Positions 44,533 through 53,605 of a stretch of DNA of 64,000 bases are shown piece by piece (the first letter of the stretch is position 1; the number at the start of each line of letters is the position of its first letter). Where the stretch lies: the NCBI GenBank assembly GCA_022825675.1, contig JAJDWK010000048.1, positions 62,001-126,000 on the forward strand. The letters are read 5' to 3'. The notes under the pieces are model-generated. The model was not told the origin of the DNA, did no database searches, and was given only the letters and a program-made list of their open reading frames with translations. The DNA is from Anaerolineae bacterium (GTDB lineage Bacteria; Chloroflexota; Anaerolineae; Aggregatilineales; Phototrophicaceae). A program made the position numbers and the translations under genes.

Positions 44533-45345
44533 GTGCTGCGCGTTATTCTGCTTGTCTCCCTGGCATGCGCCGCCCTGGCGCCGGCACGGGCGCAGCCGGC
44601 TGAGGACCTCAGGCATACGGTCGCCGCGGGCGAGACGCTCATCGGCATCGCCGCCAGCTACGGCGTCGGCTTGGACCAGGTGCTGGCGCTCAACGACCTT
44701 GACCCGGAAGCCTTCTTGCAGATTGGGCAGCAGCTGCTCATCGCCACTGCCGAGCAGCAAGCGCAAGCCGCCGCCGCGACACCGAGTGCCGCGCCCGCCA
44801 CGCCGACAGCCATCAGCGCCCGCGGGGATGGCACTCTGTCCGCCGCGCCGATACTGCCCGCGGCCGCGCCGATGATGGACCCTGCCGATTTCAGCCTGGA
44901 GCTTTGTTTCGCTTTCTTTCACGATGCCAACCAGAACGCCCGCCGCGAGCCCAGCGAGAGCTTCCTCGCCGCGGGCGAAATCCGCATATATGCCGCTGAT
45001 GGCGAGCAGTTGCGTTTCGCTTTCAACGGCGCTGCCCCGCCCGAATGCCGGCGCGATTTGGCGCGGGACATCAGGCGCATTGAAGCGCGCCCGCCCGCCG
45101 GCTATGGCTTGACCAGCCCCAGCAGCCTGGCGCTTGATGTGGGCGCGGGCGGCAGCCTGCGCATCGAATTTGGCGCTTTGCCTGGTGCCGCGCCCTTTGT
45201 GCCGCCGCCGCTGGCGCTGCCAAGCCCCGAGCCAGCGCCGCCTGAAAACCTGTTGAGCGGCTTCAGCGGCGTCTTCGCCTGGCTGTTGGCTTTTGCGGTG
45301 CTGGCGCTGGGCGCGGTCGCCGCTTGGCTCGCCCGCGGTCGCTGA
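44533..45345 (+). CDS. Secreted LysM / SdrB-like protein with C-terminal anchor
   Basis: 270 residues. A signal peptide (cleavage near ARAQPAED) precedes a LysM module (about 27-75, HTVAAGETLIGIAASYGVGLDQVLALNDL), an Ala/Pro linker, an SdrB-like domain with FFHDANQNARREPSESFL (a D-x-N-x-x-x-x-x-x-E calcium-type loop) and a terminal membrane helix followed by RGR. It is probably wall-bound and membrane-anchored. GTG start with GGAGG upstream; a TATACT box lies at 44496. The next gene overlaps as TGATG. Confidence 0.75.
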   Translation: MLRVILLVSLACAALAPARAQPAEDLRHTVAAGETLIGIAASYGVGLDQVLALNDLDPEAFLQIGQQLLIATAEQQAQAAAATPSAAPATPTAISARGDGTLSAAPILPAAAPMMDPADFSLELCFAFFHDANQNARREPSESFLAAGEIRIYAADGEQLRFAFNGAAPPECRRDLARDIRRIEARPPAGYGLTSPSSLALDVGAGGSLRIEFGALPGAAPFVPPPLALPSPEPAPPENLLSGFSGVFAWLLAFAVLALGAVAAWLARGR

Positions 45346-45887
45346 TGTCACCCGCCCGCGCCACTGTCTTCGGCATGATGTCGCTGCTGCTGGTCGGCAT
45401 TGTATCGGCGATGGCGCAGGACAGCGGGCAGATTTGCCTGCGCGCGTTTCAAGATGGGGATGGCGCGCCCATCGCCCATGGCATCGCCGCCGCCGCCATA
45501 GACAAAAATGGCGTCACGCTCGCCACTGGCTTGCTGGACGATTCCCCTTTTGCCGCTGAGGGCATCTTCTGCTTGGGTCCCTTGCCGGCGGGGGGCTATC
45601 GGCTGCTGCTTTCCAGCAATGCGTTCAGCGCGCCAGCGGGCGAGCTGACGGCGCGCGTCCAGCCGGGGGCGCCGCCGCCATTGCTGGAAGCGGCTTTCCG
45701 CGCCCGCGCCCCTGCCGATAGCGGCGGCGAAGCCGCGCCTGCGCCCGCGGCATCCGCTGAGCTTTTGGCGCTGGCGGGAGTATCGGCGCTGCTGCTGCTG
45801 TTGAGCCTGCTGGGCGCGCTTGTAGGCTTTATTCTGCTGCGGCGCGGAAAACTGACTGTATTCGATAGGAAGCGAGGGCGAGCGTGA
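45345..45887 (+). CDS. Secreted Ig-like/prealbumin-like protein with C-terminal anchor
   Basis: 180 residues. Signal peptide, a CLRAFQDGDGAPIAHGIAAAAIDKNG segment like a carboxypeptidase regulatory or SpaA-type beta domain, an Ala/Pro-rich linker and a C-terminal membrane helix ending in basic residues. The architecture mirrors the upstream protein. The ATG overlaps the previous TGA by one base. Function unknown. Confidence 0.62.
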   Translation: MSPARATVFGMMSLLLVGIVSAMAQDSGQICLRAFQDGDGAPIAHGIAAAAIDKNGVTLATGLLDDSPFAAEGIFCLGPLPAGGYRLLLSSNAFSAPAGELTARVQPGAPPPLLEAAFRARAPADSGGEAAPAPAASAELLALAGVSALLLLLSLLGALVGFILLRRGKLTVFDRKRGRA

Positions 45888-46828
45888 ATAGGATTACATT
45901 GTCCGCCAGAGCGGGGGGACTTTTCTTTTCCGCCGAGGCGCTGCGGCGCGCCCGTGAAAATCGCAAAGACGCCACAATCGCCGCTGCCGCCGCCCGCCTG
46001 CATTCGGATTCTGAGGACCCGCTGGAAAGCGCCTATCTGGCGGCGCTGCGCTGCCAATTCTTCGCTGATGCCGCTGGCGGGCAATCCGCCCTATCAGCGC
46101 TGCGAGATTCTGAGCTTTTTGCCGCTTCCGGCAGCGATGCGCGCGCTATCAAGCGGGCGCTGGGCTGGTGCGCGACCGCGGCGCTGCTGCGTGAGCATCC
46201 GGCGGCGGGCGCGCATCAAGGCGCTATCAACAGCGCCCTCCGCGAGGCTGCCCAACGCTTCAAGGCAGCGCGGGAAAAAGACGATGTCCTGCGCCGTTTC
46301 TGGCTGGCGGCGTATGAGATGGCGGCGGGCATCTTGCTGGACGATGACGGGCTGCGTCAGGGTGCCGCCGCCGCCTATCGCCAGGCGGTTGAGCGGCAGA
46401 TTCATCCCGAAGGCTATCTCAAAGGCATCGCTGACGAAGAAGCGCCGGGCGCGAGCTATGAGCGGCAGCTTTCGGGCACGGGCGCGCTCATCGCGCTGGC
46501 GGAGATGTCAGGGCGCGCCGGGCTGGACCTCTGGGCATATACCAGCCGCGGCGTCTCGCCCATCACCGCCGCCGCCTACACCTATTTCTATTATTTTTTC
46601 CCCGAAAAATGGCGCTGGGAGCCGCAGCTAAGCCGTGAGCGCGCCCTCGCCAGCATGCGCGCGGAAGGCGCGTTTATGGAAATCGTGAACCAGCGGCACC
46701 GCCTGCATGGCATCGAGCAGCTTTTTGACGAGCAGCGCCCCTTTTTCTGTCCCTGGTGCGGCGGTTTGACCAGCCTGACGCACAGCCTCAAACGGGGGCG
46801 GGAGCGCCGCCGCTGGCGCTTTTGGTAG
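45884..46828 (+). CDS. Alginate lyase-like (alpha/alpha toroid) protein
   Basis: 314 residues, helical. The segment with LRRFWLAAYEMAAGILLDDDGLRQGAAAAYRQAVERQIHPEGYL, the LIALAEMSGRAGLDLWAY motif, and the late YYFFPEKWRW and HGIEQLFDEQRP blocks resemble the alginate lyase (PF05426) toroid family. No signal peptide is visible, so a cytoplasmic or mis-started protein is possible. GTG start overlaps the preceding TGA (GTGA). Catalytic residues are not assigned. The three-gene order LysM protein, Ig-like protein, lyase-like protein suggests polysaccharide turnover at the cell surface. Confidence 0.6.
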   Translation: MNRITLSARAGGLFFSAEALRRARENRKDATIAAAAARLHSDSEDPLESAYLAALRCQFFADAAGGQSALSALRDSELFAASGSDARAIKRALGWCATAALLREHPAAGAHQGAINSALREAAQRFKAAREKDDVLRRFWLAAYEMAAGILLDDDGLRQGAAAAYRQAVERQIHPEGYLKGIADEEAPGASYERQLSGTGALIALAEMSGRAGLDLWAYTSRGVSPITAAAYTYFYYFFPEKWRWEPQLSRERALASMRAEGAFMEIVNQRHRLHGIEQLFDEQRPFFCPWCGGLTSLTHSLKRGRERRRWRFW

Positions 46829-47405
46829 CGCCGCCATCAGCCCGCGGTTTGCGCAGCAGGATGTAGAAGGAATCGCCCGCTTCTATCTCGGCATAGCGCT
46901 GGCAGGCGACAAGCTCCAGCCGGGGGTCGAGCAGCGGCCGCAATGTCTCTTGCCGATACAAAATTGTCCGCTGCCCCTGCATGACATAGTCGTCGTCGCC
47001 ATGCCAGAAGCTGTGCAGGGCGATGCCGCCCACCAGCAAAATCTCCGCCTGCCGCGCGAAAGAGGCGCGCAGCTGCGCCCGCGTCAAAAGATGCAGCACC
47101 TTGTTGGAATAGATGCCGTCAAAGCGCTGGGCGGTTTTGATGCTCGCCGCGTCCAGGCGCAGCAGCGGGATGCCCGGCTGCCGCCGCCGAAATGCTTCGA
47201 GAAAGAGCGCCGATGCGTCCGAGCCCGTCGCCTGATAGCATTCGCGCAGCAGCAGCAGGTCGCTGCCCGGCCCCATGCCCAATTCCAGCACCTTGGCGCC
47301 GGCGGGCAGATATTGGCGCAGCGCCGCCACCAGCGCCCGCCCGTCATGGTCTTGCGCCTGGCGGATGTAGGCTTGTACATTGTCCCAGTTGTCGAAGTAT
47401 CCCAT
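46788..47405 (-). CDS. Class I SAM-dependent methyltransferase
   Basis: 205 residues. Rossmann motif I KVLELGMGPGSDLLLL, then GSDAS (motif II acidic end), FDGIYSNKVLHLLT (motif IV) and a C-terminal antiparallel region. The acceptor is unknown. Its 3' end overlaps the convergent lyase-like gene by 41 bases. A repeat with the conserved end abuts the start codon. Confidence 0.85.
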   Translation of the reverse strand: MGYFDNWDNVQAYIRQAQDHDGRALVAALRQYLPAGAKVLELGMGPGSDLLLLRECYQATGSDASALFLEAFRRRQPGIPLLRLDAASIKTAQRFDGIYSNKVLHLLTRAQLRASFARQAEILLVGGIALHSFWHGDDDYVMQGQRTILYRQETLRPLLDPRLELVACQRYAEIEAGDSFYILLRKPRADGGATKSASGGAPAPV

Positions 47406-47410
47406 GCCTG

Positions 47411-47795
47411 GCGCTCCAGGGCAATTGTATCAAATTATAATCACCACAAAGACACAAAGGGCACAAAGTATTTTCTTGAAATGGCTCTTTGCCTCAGTAA
47501 ATGCAAATAAATTATGCGAAATTACACCTCAAGCCCCCATTCCCCAGCCCCTTCGCCATCTCTATGGCGAAGTATCCCCAAAACGAGGGAAGGGGCGCAA
47601 AATCACAGCAAATTAGGGGTTAAAAGTCCCTCCCTCATTTTGGGGGAGGGATTTAGGGTGGGGGAAAATGAGGGGCGTCTCGGCGAGACGCCCCTACATT
47701 TTCAATTACTTTGTTGGAATTACTGAGATTTTCTCATTTTTTCTCATTTTTTCTCGGTGTATCTCGGTGGTAAAAGCTCTGTGGAATCTCCGCAA
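47411..47795. repeat. Composite intergenic repeat region, copy 6
   Basis: Inverted conserved end (agggcaattgtatcaaatt) immediately upstream of the methyltransferase, caccacaaagacacaaaggg, a ccatctctatggcg-type hairpin, a 26-base sequence at 47616-47641 that is exactly the reverse complement of 60245-60270, a gggcgtctc/gagacgccc hairpin (about 47674) and a ctcattttttctcattttttctcgg tract. No gene is seen here. Confidence 0.65.
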
Positions 47796-47803
47796 CCTTT
47801 TCC

Positions 47804-47838
47804 TTGACAAAATTTTTAAGCTGGTTTAAAAATATACT
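47804..47838 (+). promoter_or_regulatory. Promoter and dyad operator of the second metal ABC operon
   Basis: Perfect -35 TTGACA (47804-47809). A 17-base spacer leads to TAAAAA (47827-47832); a TATACT hexamer follows at 47833-47838. The spacer contains an inverted repeat, ATTTTTAA (47812-47819) and TTAAAAAT (47826-47833), separated by 6 bases. It is unlike the box of the first metal operon, suggesting a different regulator, perhaps of the MntR/DtxR family (inference). Confidence 0.5.
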
Positions 47839-47872
47839 TAGATTTGCTAAAAAGCGTCCCGGAGGGAAAAGT

Positions 47873-48898
47873 ATGTCCCGAATACAGCAGCTGACGCGCT
47901 GGCTGGCGCTGCTTTTGCTCGCGTTTGGCGGCAGCGCATCGGCGGCGGGGCTGGATGTCGTCGCCACCACCACCCAGGCGGCTGACCTGCTGCGCGTACT
48001 CAGCGCGGGGGCGGGCAGCCTGCGCATCACCGCTTTGATGGGCGCGGGCGTCGACCCCCATCTCTATCAGCCGACCGAAGCCGACATCGCCGCCATGAAC
48101 GCGGCGGAAATGGTCGTCTACAGCGGCTTGCATCTGGAGGGGCAGTTCGAAACTGTCTTTGAAGCGCTTGCCGAGCAGGGCGTCACCATCTATGCCTTGA
48201 GCGCGCCGGTGAAAGCCGCCGGCTTTATCATCGGCGGCTACGACCTGTCTGACGCGCTCAAAGATGTGGATGACCCGCATTTCTGGTTTGACCCGCGCAA
48301 CTGGCAGCTGACGGCGGCGGGCTTGGCGGCTGCCCTCGCCGACTTTGACCCGCCCAATGCCGAAATCTATCAAGCCAATGCCGCCGCCTACAGCCAACAG
48401 CTGGACCTGCTTTTCGACTGGGCGGACGCGGGCTTGCGCTCGATAGCCGAGCGGCAGCGCTATCTCGTCACCTCGCACGATGCTTTCCAATACTTCGGCG
48501 CGGCTTTCGGCTGGCGCATGCGGGCGATACAAGGCTTGAGCACCGAAGATGAAGCCGGCGTTGGCGATATCCAGGCGACTGTTGATTTTGCGCGCGCGCA
48601 TGATATCCCGGCGCTCTTTGTCGAAAGCAGCATCCCGCCCGACACCGTACAAGCGGTGCTGGAAGCGCTGCGGGCGGAGGGCAAGCAGGCGCGCCTGGGC
48701 TTGCGCGAGCTCTATGGCGATGCCATGGACGCCCCCGAGAGTTTCGGCGGCACCTACATCGGCATGCTGGCGCAAAACGCCCTCACCATCATGCAGTCTT
48801 ATGCCTGCATGGGCGCTGATGTTTTTATCCCCGCCTGGCCGCCCGCATTGCAGCCGCAGCCGCCAGAGGAGCTTTGGCATGCCGAATGCGATGCCTGA
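47873..48898 (+). CDS. Metal ABC transporter substrate-binding protein (TroA/MntC-like)
   Basis: 341 residues. Signal peptide (hydrophobic about 10-25, then SASAAGLD). Cluster A-I type fold, with candidate ligands in [34 protein letters not shown] and FVESSIPPD (Glu instead of the Asp region of the other binding protein). It has no His-rich loop. The Glu-containing ESSIPP motif is seen in Mn-type binding proteins, so Mn(II) is favoured over Zn(II), without proof. The ATG follows GGAGGG. It overlaps the ATPase gene by 20 bases. Confidence 0.9.
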   Translation: MSRIQQLTRWLALLLLAFGGSASAAGLDVVATTTQAADLLRVLSAGAGSLRITALMGAGVDPHLYQPTEADIAAMNAAEMVVYSGLHLEGQFETVFEALAEQGVTIYALSAPVKAAGFIIGGYDLSDALKDVDDPHFWFDPRNWQLTAAGLAAALADFDPPNAEIYQANAAAYSQQLDLLFDWADAGLRSIAERQRYLVTSHDAFQYFGAAFGWRMRAIQGLSTEDEAGVGDIQATVDFARAHDIPALFVESSIPPDTVQAVLEALRAEGKQARLGLRELYGDAMDAPESFGGTYIGMLAQNALTIMQSYACMGADVFIPAWPPALQPQPPEELWHAECDA

Positions 48899-49637
48899 GG
48901 CGGGCGCGCTGGCGCTGGAAATCGATGACCTGACGGTCGCCTATAACGAAAATCCCGTCATTTGGGATATCGACCTGGCGGTGCCCGAAGGCCTGCTGAT
49001 GGGCATTGTCGGACCTAACGGTGCCGGCAAAAGCACCTTGATAAAAGCAGCGCTCAACCTGATACCGCGCGCGGCCGGCACCGTCAGCTTCTATGGCAAA
49101 CCCTACGAACGGGCGCGCCGGCTGGTCGGTTATGTGCCGCAGCGCGGCAGCGTCGATTGGGATTTCCCCACTTCGGTGCTCGATGTCGTGACCATGGGCT
49201 TGTATGGCAAGCTGGGCTGGTTCCGCCGCCCGGGCAGCCGTGAGCGGGCGCTGGCGCTGGCGGCGCTGGAACAGGTCGGCTTGGCGGAGTTTGCCGGGCG
49301 GCACATCAGCCAGCTTTCCGGCGGGCAGCAGCAGCGCGCCTTCCTGGCGCGGGCGCTGGTGCAAGATGCGCAAATTTATTTTATGGACGAGCCCTTCGCC
49401 GCGGTTGACGCCGTGACCGAAAGAGCCATCGTCAGCATCCTGCGCGGCTTAAACGCCCGCGGCAAAACCGTGCTGGTGGTGCATCATGACCTGCATACGG
49501 TCAGCGAATACTTTGACTGGGTTGCATTGCTGAATGTCGAGGTCATCGCGGCGGGTCCAACTGCCGAAGTCTTCACGCCGGCGGCGCTGCGCCGTACCTA
49601 TGGCGGGCGCGTCTCCAGCGTCCAGGGGGCGCGCTGA
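48879..49637 (+). CDS. Metal ABC transporter ATP-binding protein
   Basis: 252 residues. Walker [25 protein letters not shown], signature LSGGQQQR, Walker B IYFMDEPF and HHD switch. It energises the TroABCD-like importer. ATG 48879 chosen behind GAGGAG; a second in-frame ATG lies four codons on. Its TGA overlaps the next ATG. Confidence 0.93.
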   Translation: MPNAMPEAGALALEIDDLTVAYNENPVIWDIDLAVPEGLLMGIVGPNGAGKSTLIKAALNLIPRAAGTVSFYGKPYERARRLVGYVPQRGSVDWDFPTSVLDVVTMGLYGKLGWFRRPGSRERALALAALEQVGLAEFAGRHISQLSGGQQQRAFLARALVQDAQIYFMDEPFAAVDAVTERAIVSILRGLNARGKTVLVVHHDLHTVSEYFDWVALLNVEVIAAGPTAEVFTPAALRRTYGGRVSSVQGAR

Positions 49638-50968
49638 TGATGCCGCGGCGCAAGCGCAGGGCTGGCGATCGGCAAGTCGCCCTGGTCATGCTCGGCGTCA
49701 CGCTGTTGGCGGCGCTTTTTTTCCTGCTTAGCGGCGCGCTTTTTGGCTTGCGCTTCAGCTATACCGTGCGGGTGGTGGCGCTGGGCGGCGCGCTATTAGG
49801 CTTGCTCAGCGGCGTCTTGGGATGTTTCGCCGTGCTGCGGCGGGAGAGCCTGCTGGGCGATGCGCTGTCGCATGCGGCGCTGCCCGGCGTGGCGATTGCC
49901 TTCTTGCTGTCAGGGCGGGAGCTGGCGCCGCTGCTCATCGGCGCTGGCATCGCCAGTTGGCTGGGCTTGCGCTTCGCCGCCGCCCTATTGGCGACCACAC
50001 GCATCAAGGCGGATACCGCTTTGGGCATTGTGCTGGTGGCTTGGTTCGCCGCTGGCATCGCCCTGCTCGCCACCATCCAATCCCTGCCCGATGCCAGCCA
50101 GACAGGCTTGGATCAGTTCATCTTCGGGCAGGCGGCGGCAATTGTCGAAAGCGACCTGCGCCTCATCGTGCTTGTCGGCGGCGCGCTGCTGCTGGCGCTG
50201 GCGCTGCTATGGAAAGAATGTAAGTTGGTAACCTTTGACCCCGAATTCGCGGCTGCCAATGGCGTAAGCAGCGGGCTGGTGCAAACCGCGCTGTCCACGC
50301 TGATTGTGGTCGCGATTGTGCTGGGATTGCAGCTGGCGGGCGTGATTTTGATGGTCGGCATGGTTATCGCGCCGGCGATTGCCGCCCGCCAATGGACGCG
50401 GGAACTCTACCAGATGGTGCTGCTGGCGGCGGTATTTGGCGCTTTCGCTGGCGGCGTCGGCGCGGTCATCAGCGCGCTGGACAGCGATATCCCGACCGGG
50501 CCGGTGATCATTGTCGTCGCTTTTTTGCTGGTGATGGCGTCGATTGGCTTGGCGCCGGGCAGGGGCTTGCTCTGGAGCCGCCTGCGCCGCCGCGCCAACC
50601 GCCGCCGCTTCGCCGCCCTCTACACATTGCGGGCGCTGTATCGCTATGCCCAGGCGCATGGCGGCGCGTCCGCGCCCGTGCCCGAGGCTTTCCTGCGCGG
50701 CATCGGCGCGGGCAGCGCCAGCTTGGGCTTACGCCAGCTGCAAGCGGCGGGACGGGCGGTATCATCCAGCGCCGGCTGGCGCTTGACCGCCGCCGGCATC
50801 GAGCAGGCGCGGCGTGACCAGCGCAATCAACAGCTCTGGGATGCCTATCGCCTGCACGCGCATGAGCTGGACGCGCCGCCGCTGGCGGAAGACCGCGCGC
50901 GCCCTATCAGCGAGCTGCTGCCGGCGGCGGCATTGGCGCGGCTGGAGCGGGCGGCGGACGCATGCTAG
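49637..50968 (+). CDS. Metal ABC permease fused to a C-terminal regulator-like domain
   Basis: 443 residues. The ABC-3 permease occupies about 15-310 (GDALSHAALPGVAIAF coupling region and VGMVIAPAIAARQW). It is followed by a cytosolic tail of about 130 residues, with a winged-helix-like segment (LGLRQLQAAGR...WRLTAAGIEQARRDQRNQQLWDAY) and a helix pair resembling the DtxR/MntR dimerisation region. Such fusions are known in some TroC-like permeases. The tail might bind metal or interact with the partner permease. The start is coupled to the ATPase gene. Confidence 0.82.
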   Translation: MMPRRKRRAGDRQVALVMLGVTLLAALFFLLSGALFGLRFSYTVRVVALGGALLGLLSGVLGCFAVLRRESLLGDALSHAALPGVAIAFLLSGRELAPLLIGAGIASWLGLRFAAALLATTRIKADTALGIVLVAWFAAGIALLATIQSLPDASQTGLDQFIFGQAAAIVESDLRLIVLVGGALLLALALLWKECKLVTFDPEFAAANGVSSGLVQTALSTLIVVAIVLGLQLAGVILMVGMVIAPAIAARQWTRELYQMVLLAAVFGAFAGGVGAVISALDSDIPTGPVIIVVAFLLVMASIGLAPGRGLLWSRLRRRANRRRFAALYTLRALYRYAQAHGGASAPVPEAFLRGIGAGSASLGLRQLQAAGRAVSSSAGWRLTAAGIEQARRDQRNQQLWDAYRLHAHELDAPPLAEDRARPISELLPAAALARLERAADAC

Positions 50969-52440
50969 CTATCGAGCGCGCCCTCATCGATTTGCTGCTG
51001 CTGCTCTTTTCGCGGGAAGAGCTCAACGCTTTTCTGCGCTCGCCGCAAAACGCCGCCACGATTATCGGCGGCTTCATCGCCGTCAGCGGCGCGCTGCTGG
51101 GTACTTTTCTGCTGCTGCGCGGCTTATCGCTGACCAGCGACGCCATCAGCCACACGGTGCTGCTGGGAATCGTTGTCGCATTCCTGCTGATGACAACTGT
51201 ATTTGGCTTGCCCGGCGATATCGCGTCCCCCTGGCTGATACTGGGCGCGGCGCTGGCGGGGGTGGCGACTGTGCTGCTGACGGAGCTGCTCGCGCGCTCG
51301 GGATTGCTTAAGCAGGATGCGGCGCTGGGGCTGATTTTTCCGCTGCTTTTTGCCATCGCCGTCATCTTGGTGGCGCGCTTTGTTGATGACGCGCATTTGG
51401 ATGAAGACGCCGTTTTAGTGGGCGAGATTGGGCTGGCATGGGCGAATGCCAACAGCCACTGCCTCGAAAATTGCGTGTCGGTCACGGTGACGCCGGCGCA
51501 CCCGGCCGCGGCGATGACGCGCCAATGCGTCAATTGCCGGGCGCTGGGCATCAGCCCGCGGGACGAACGCGCCGAATTTGCCGAAGTGTGCGGCAACTGC
51601 GGCGCATATCCGCCCGCCAAAGCCTATCGCGCCGGCTTGCTGGAGCAAGAGCCGCTGCTGGTATTTTTCCCCAAGTCCATCACCGTTACCTTGCTGATGA
51701 CTCTGCTGACGCTGGCATTTGTGCTGCTATTCTATAAGGAGCTAAAAATCAGCGCTTTTGACGCCGCCCTGGCGCAGTCCCTGGGTTTGAAGCCCGGCGC
51801 CCTGCATTATGCGCTGATGACCGTAGTGAGCCTGGTGGCGGTGGGCGCGTTTGACGCTGTTGGCTCCATCCTGGTCATCGCCTTCTTCATCATCCCGCCC
51901 GCCGCCGCTTATCTCTTGACCGACCGCCTGAGCGTCATGCTCCTGCTCAGCCCGCTTATCGGCGCGGCGGGCGCCGCCTTCGGCTATGACCTCGCCCGCG
52001 GGCAGCTCTTTGGCATCCTGCCGATTGGCGCTGGCATCGGCGCGCTCAACCGCCTTTTGGGGCTGACGCTGGCGGAGCAGTGGAATTCGTCGGTTAGCGC
52101 CTCGATGGTGCTGATGATGTTCCTCTTCTTCAGCCTCGCCTGGATCTGCTCGCCGCGCTATGGCTTGGTGGCAGGCTTGATGCGGCGGGCAGCGCGCCGC
52201 CGCCGCTTCGAGGCGCAGGTGCTGATGGCGCATATCCTCAACCATCAACACAGCGCGCGCCACGAAAGCGAATTGAACATCGCCAGCCTGCACGAGCATT
52301 TTCGCTGGACGCCGCGGCGGCTGGGGCGGGTGCTCTCCCGCTTGCGCGCCCGCGGCTATGTGCGTATCGAAGCGGGCGCTGCCGTGCTGAGTCAGCGCGG
52401 TGAGATGCAGGCGCGCGCTTTCCGCAGCACCTTGCGCTAG
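50962..52440 (+). CDS. Metal ABC permease with inserted multi-Cys domain and winged-helix tail
   Basis: 492 residues. ABC-3 permease segments flank an insertion at about 160-230, placed after the conserved AHLDEDAVLVGEIG. The insertion has H166-C167, C171, C189-x2-C192 and C210-x2-C213, a zinc-ribbon-like pattern. Permease helices resume at LLVFFPKSITVTLLMTLL and end near 400. The C-terminal 75 residues (LHEHFRWTPRRLGRVLSRLRARGYVRIEAGAAVLSQRGEMQA) look like a DtxR-type winged helix. It overlaps the previous gene by 7 bases. The combination suggests metal sensing within the importer itself. Confidence 0.85.
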   Translation: MLAIERALIDLLLLLFSREELNAFLRSPQNAATIIGGFIAVSGALLGTFLLLRGLSLTSDAISHTVLLGIVVAFLLMTTVFGLPGDIASPWLILGAALAGVATVLLTELLARSGLLKQDAALGLIFPLLFAIAVILVARFVDDAHLDEDAVLVGEIGLAWANANSHCLENCVSVTVTPAHPAAAMTRQCVNCRALGISPRDERAEFAEVCGNCGAYPPAKAYRAGLLEQEPLLVFFPKSITVTLLMTLLTLAFVLLFYKELKISAFDAALAQSLGLKPGALHYALMTVVSLVAVGAFDAVGSILVIAFFIIPPAAAYLLTDRLSVMLLLSPLIGAAGAAFGYDLARGQLFGILPIGAGIGALNRLLGLTLAEQWNSSVSASMVLMMFLFFSLAWICSPRYGLVAGLMRRAARRRRFEAQVLMAHILNHQHSARHESELNIASLHEHFRWTPRRLGRVLSRLRARGYVRIEAGAAVLSQRGEMQARAFRSTLR

Positions 52441-52486
52441 GAGGTGATGGTAGTTCGCGGGATTTTCCAAATCCATACAGAATTGC

Positions 52487-52600
52487 GGGGGCGTTTCAGC
52501 GAAACGCCCCTGCATTATCTCCTTTTTCTGCGGATATGCAGAAAAATCTCTGTGCCCTCTGTGTCTCTGTGGTGAATACTATTTTGATGCAATTGTCCTG
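52487..52600 (+). repeat. Mosaic intergenic repeat, copy 7
   Basis: Hairpin gggcgtttc/gaaacgccc at 52489-52509, a diverged TTTTTCTGC...GCAGAAAAA palindrome, ctgtgccctctgtgtctctgtggtgaata and the end ttttgatgcaattgtcc. It begins about 45 bases after the permease stop. Confidence 0.7.
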
Positions 52601-52601
52601 G

Positions 52602-53053
52602 CATCAACCCCGTCCTGCTACTTTCACAACCCCTCTGACCCAAGCCGCGTACAGTTGCGGCGCCCCAACAGTTGCTAGACTCCCCTTGCTTACCGGTTGT
52701 GATTTTGTGGCTGTCCCGAACAACGGGCGAGTAGCTCTGTGGTTAAAACCCTGTATCGAGATTGCTGAGAGAATCATATCCACGCATTTAGACACTCCCA
52801 AGCGGCAGCGCGGGCTTGAAAATCGAGGGCGCCTGCGCTATACTTCCTTGCGTGAGCAAAACACAGGCAGTTACACGCAACAATTCTTCGCTTCACCCTG
52901 GCACTAGCCCCACGCTAATTCCCCGACAAGGCATCGCGAGCTGCGCCGCCGCGCCCCTTGCGCTTAAGCAGACGGTGCCAGCGCCGTGTATAGCCTGCAA
53001 CCAGGCGCGCGCTGTTGCGTAAGGAAATATAAACTAGAACGCGGAGACGGTTT
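52602..53053. other. Long gap upstream of carD, no clear gene
   Basis: About 450 bases. A TATACT box (52839-52844) is followed at 52852 by a GTG that opens a 56-codon frame to 53022; its composition is not gene-like and no ribosome site precedes it, so I leave it unannotated. AT-richer sequence lies right before carD. No tRNA or riboswitch fold recognised. Confidence 0.4.
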
Positions 53054-53590
53054 ATGTATTCAAGAGGCGACCAAATTATCCATCCCCGATATGGCGCTGG
53101 CACCATCGTCGGCAAAAAGAAGCTGACCTTCCAAGGCAAAACGCGCGCCTATCACATCGTGGAGCTGGTGGGCGACCGCGGCGAAGTATCGATACCGGTA
53201 GAGATGGCTACCGATATGAACATCCGCCCCGCCATCAACGATTTGACGATACTCAAAGAAGAATTTGCCAAGCCGCCATCAGAAATGTCTGACGATTACC
53301 GCTCGCGTCAAGCCAAAATTCAAAAGCAAATCCAAACGCGGGAGCCCGAGGCGATGGCAAAAGCCCTGCGCGATCTCTATTGGCGTGAATATACCGACAA
53401 GCTCACCTCGGTAGAAATGAAGATGAAGAGCAACTTGATTAAGATGCTCAGCCACGAAATCGCCGTCGTCTACCCGGATACCAGCGTCGAAGAAGCCACC
53501 AGCCAGCTGACGCAGATGCTCACCAGCATGGTGCAGCGCAATGCCGCTTTACAAGACGCCCTGGCAGGAGAAGAAGGCGCTTCCGTCTGA
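53054..53590 (+). CDS. CarD/CdnL-family transcriptional regulator
   Basis: 178 residues. The N-terminal CarD_CdnL_TRCF RNA-polymerase interacting domain (about 1-60) starts MYSRGDQIIHPRYGAGTIVG and includes YHIVEL, and the rest is helical, with the DLYWREYTDKLTSVEMKM segment that contacts promoter DNA in the family. CarD proteins bind the RNA polymerase beta subunit and stabilise the open complex. GGAGACGGTTT precedes the ATG. The long upstream gap suggests it is monocistronic. Confidence 0.92.
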   Translation: MYSRGDQIIHPRYGAGTIVGKKKLTFQGKTRAYHIVELVGDRGEVSIPVEMATDMNIRPAINDLTILKEEFAKPPSEMSDDYRSRQAKIQKQIQTREPEAMAKALRDLYWREYTDKLTSVEMKMKSNLIKMLSHEIAVVYPDTSVEEATSQLTQMLTSMVQRNAALQDALAGEEGASV

Positions 53591-53605
53591 TGGCGGCGGG
53601 CGGCA

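Noticed and set aside
52852..53022. 56-codon frame behind a TATACT box upstream of carD
   Set aside because: No ribosome site, no domain, irregular composition; kept only as a note in the gap entry.
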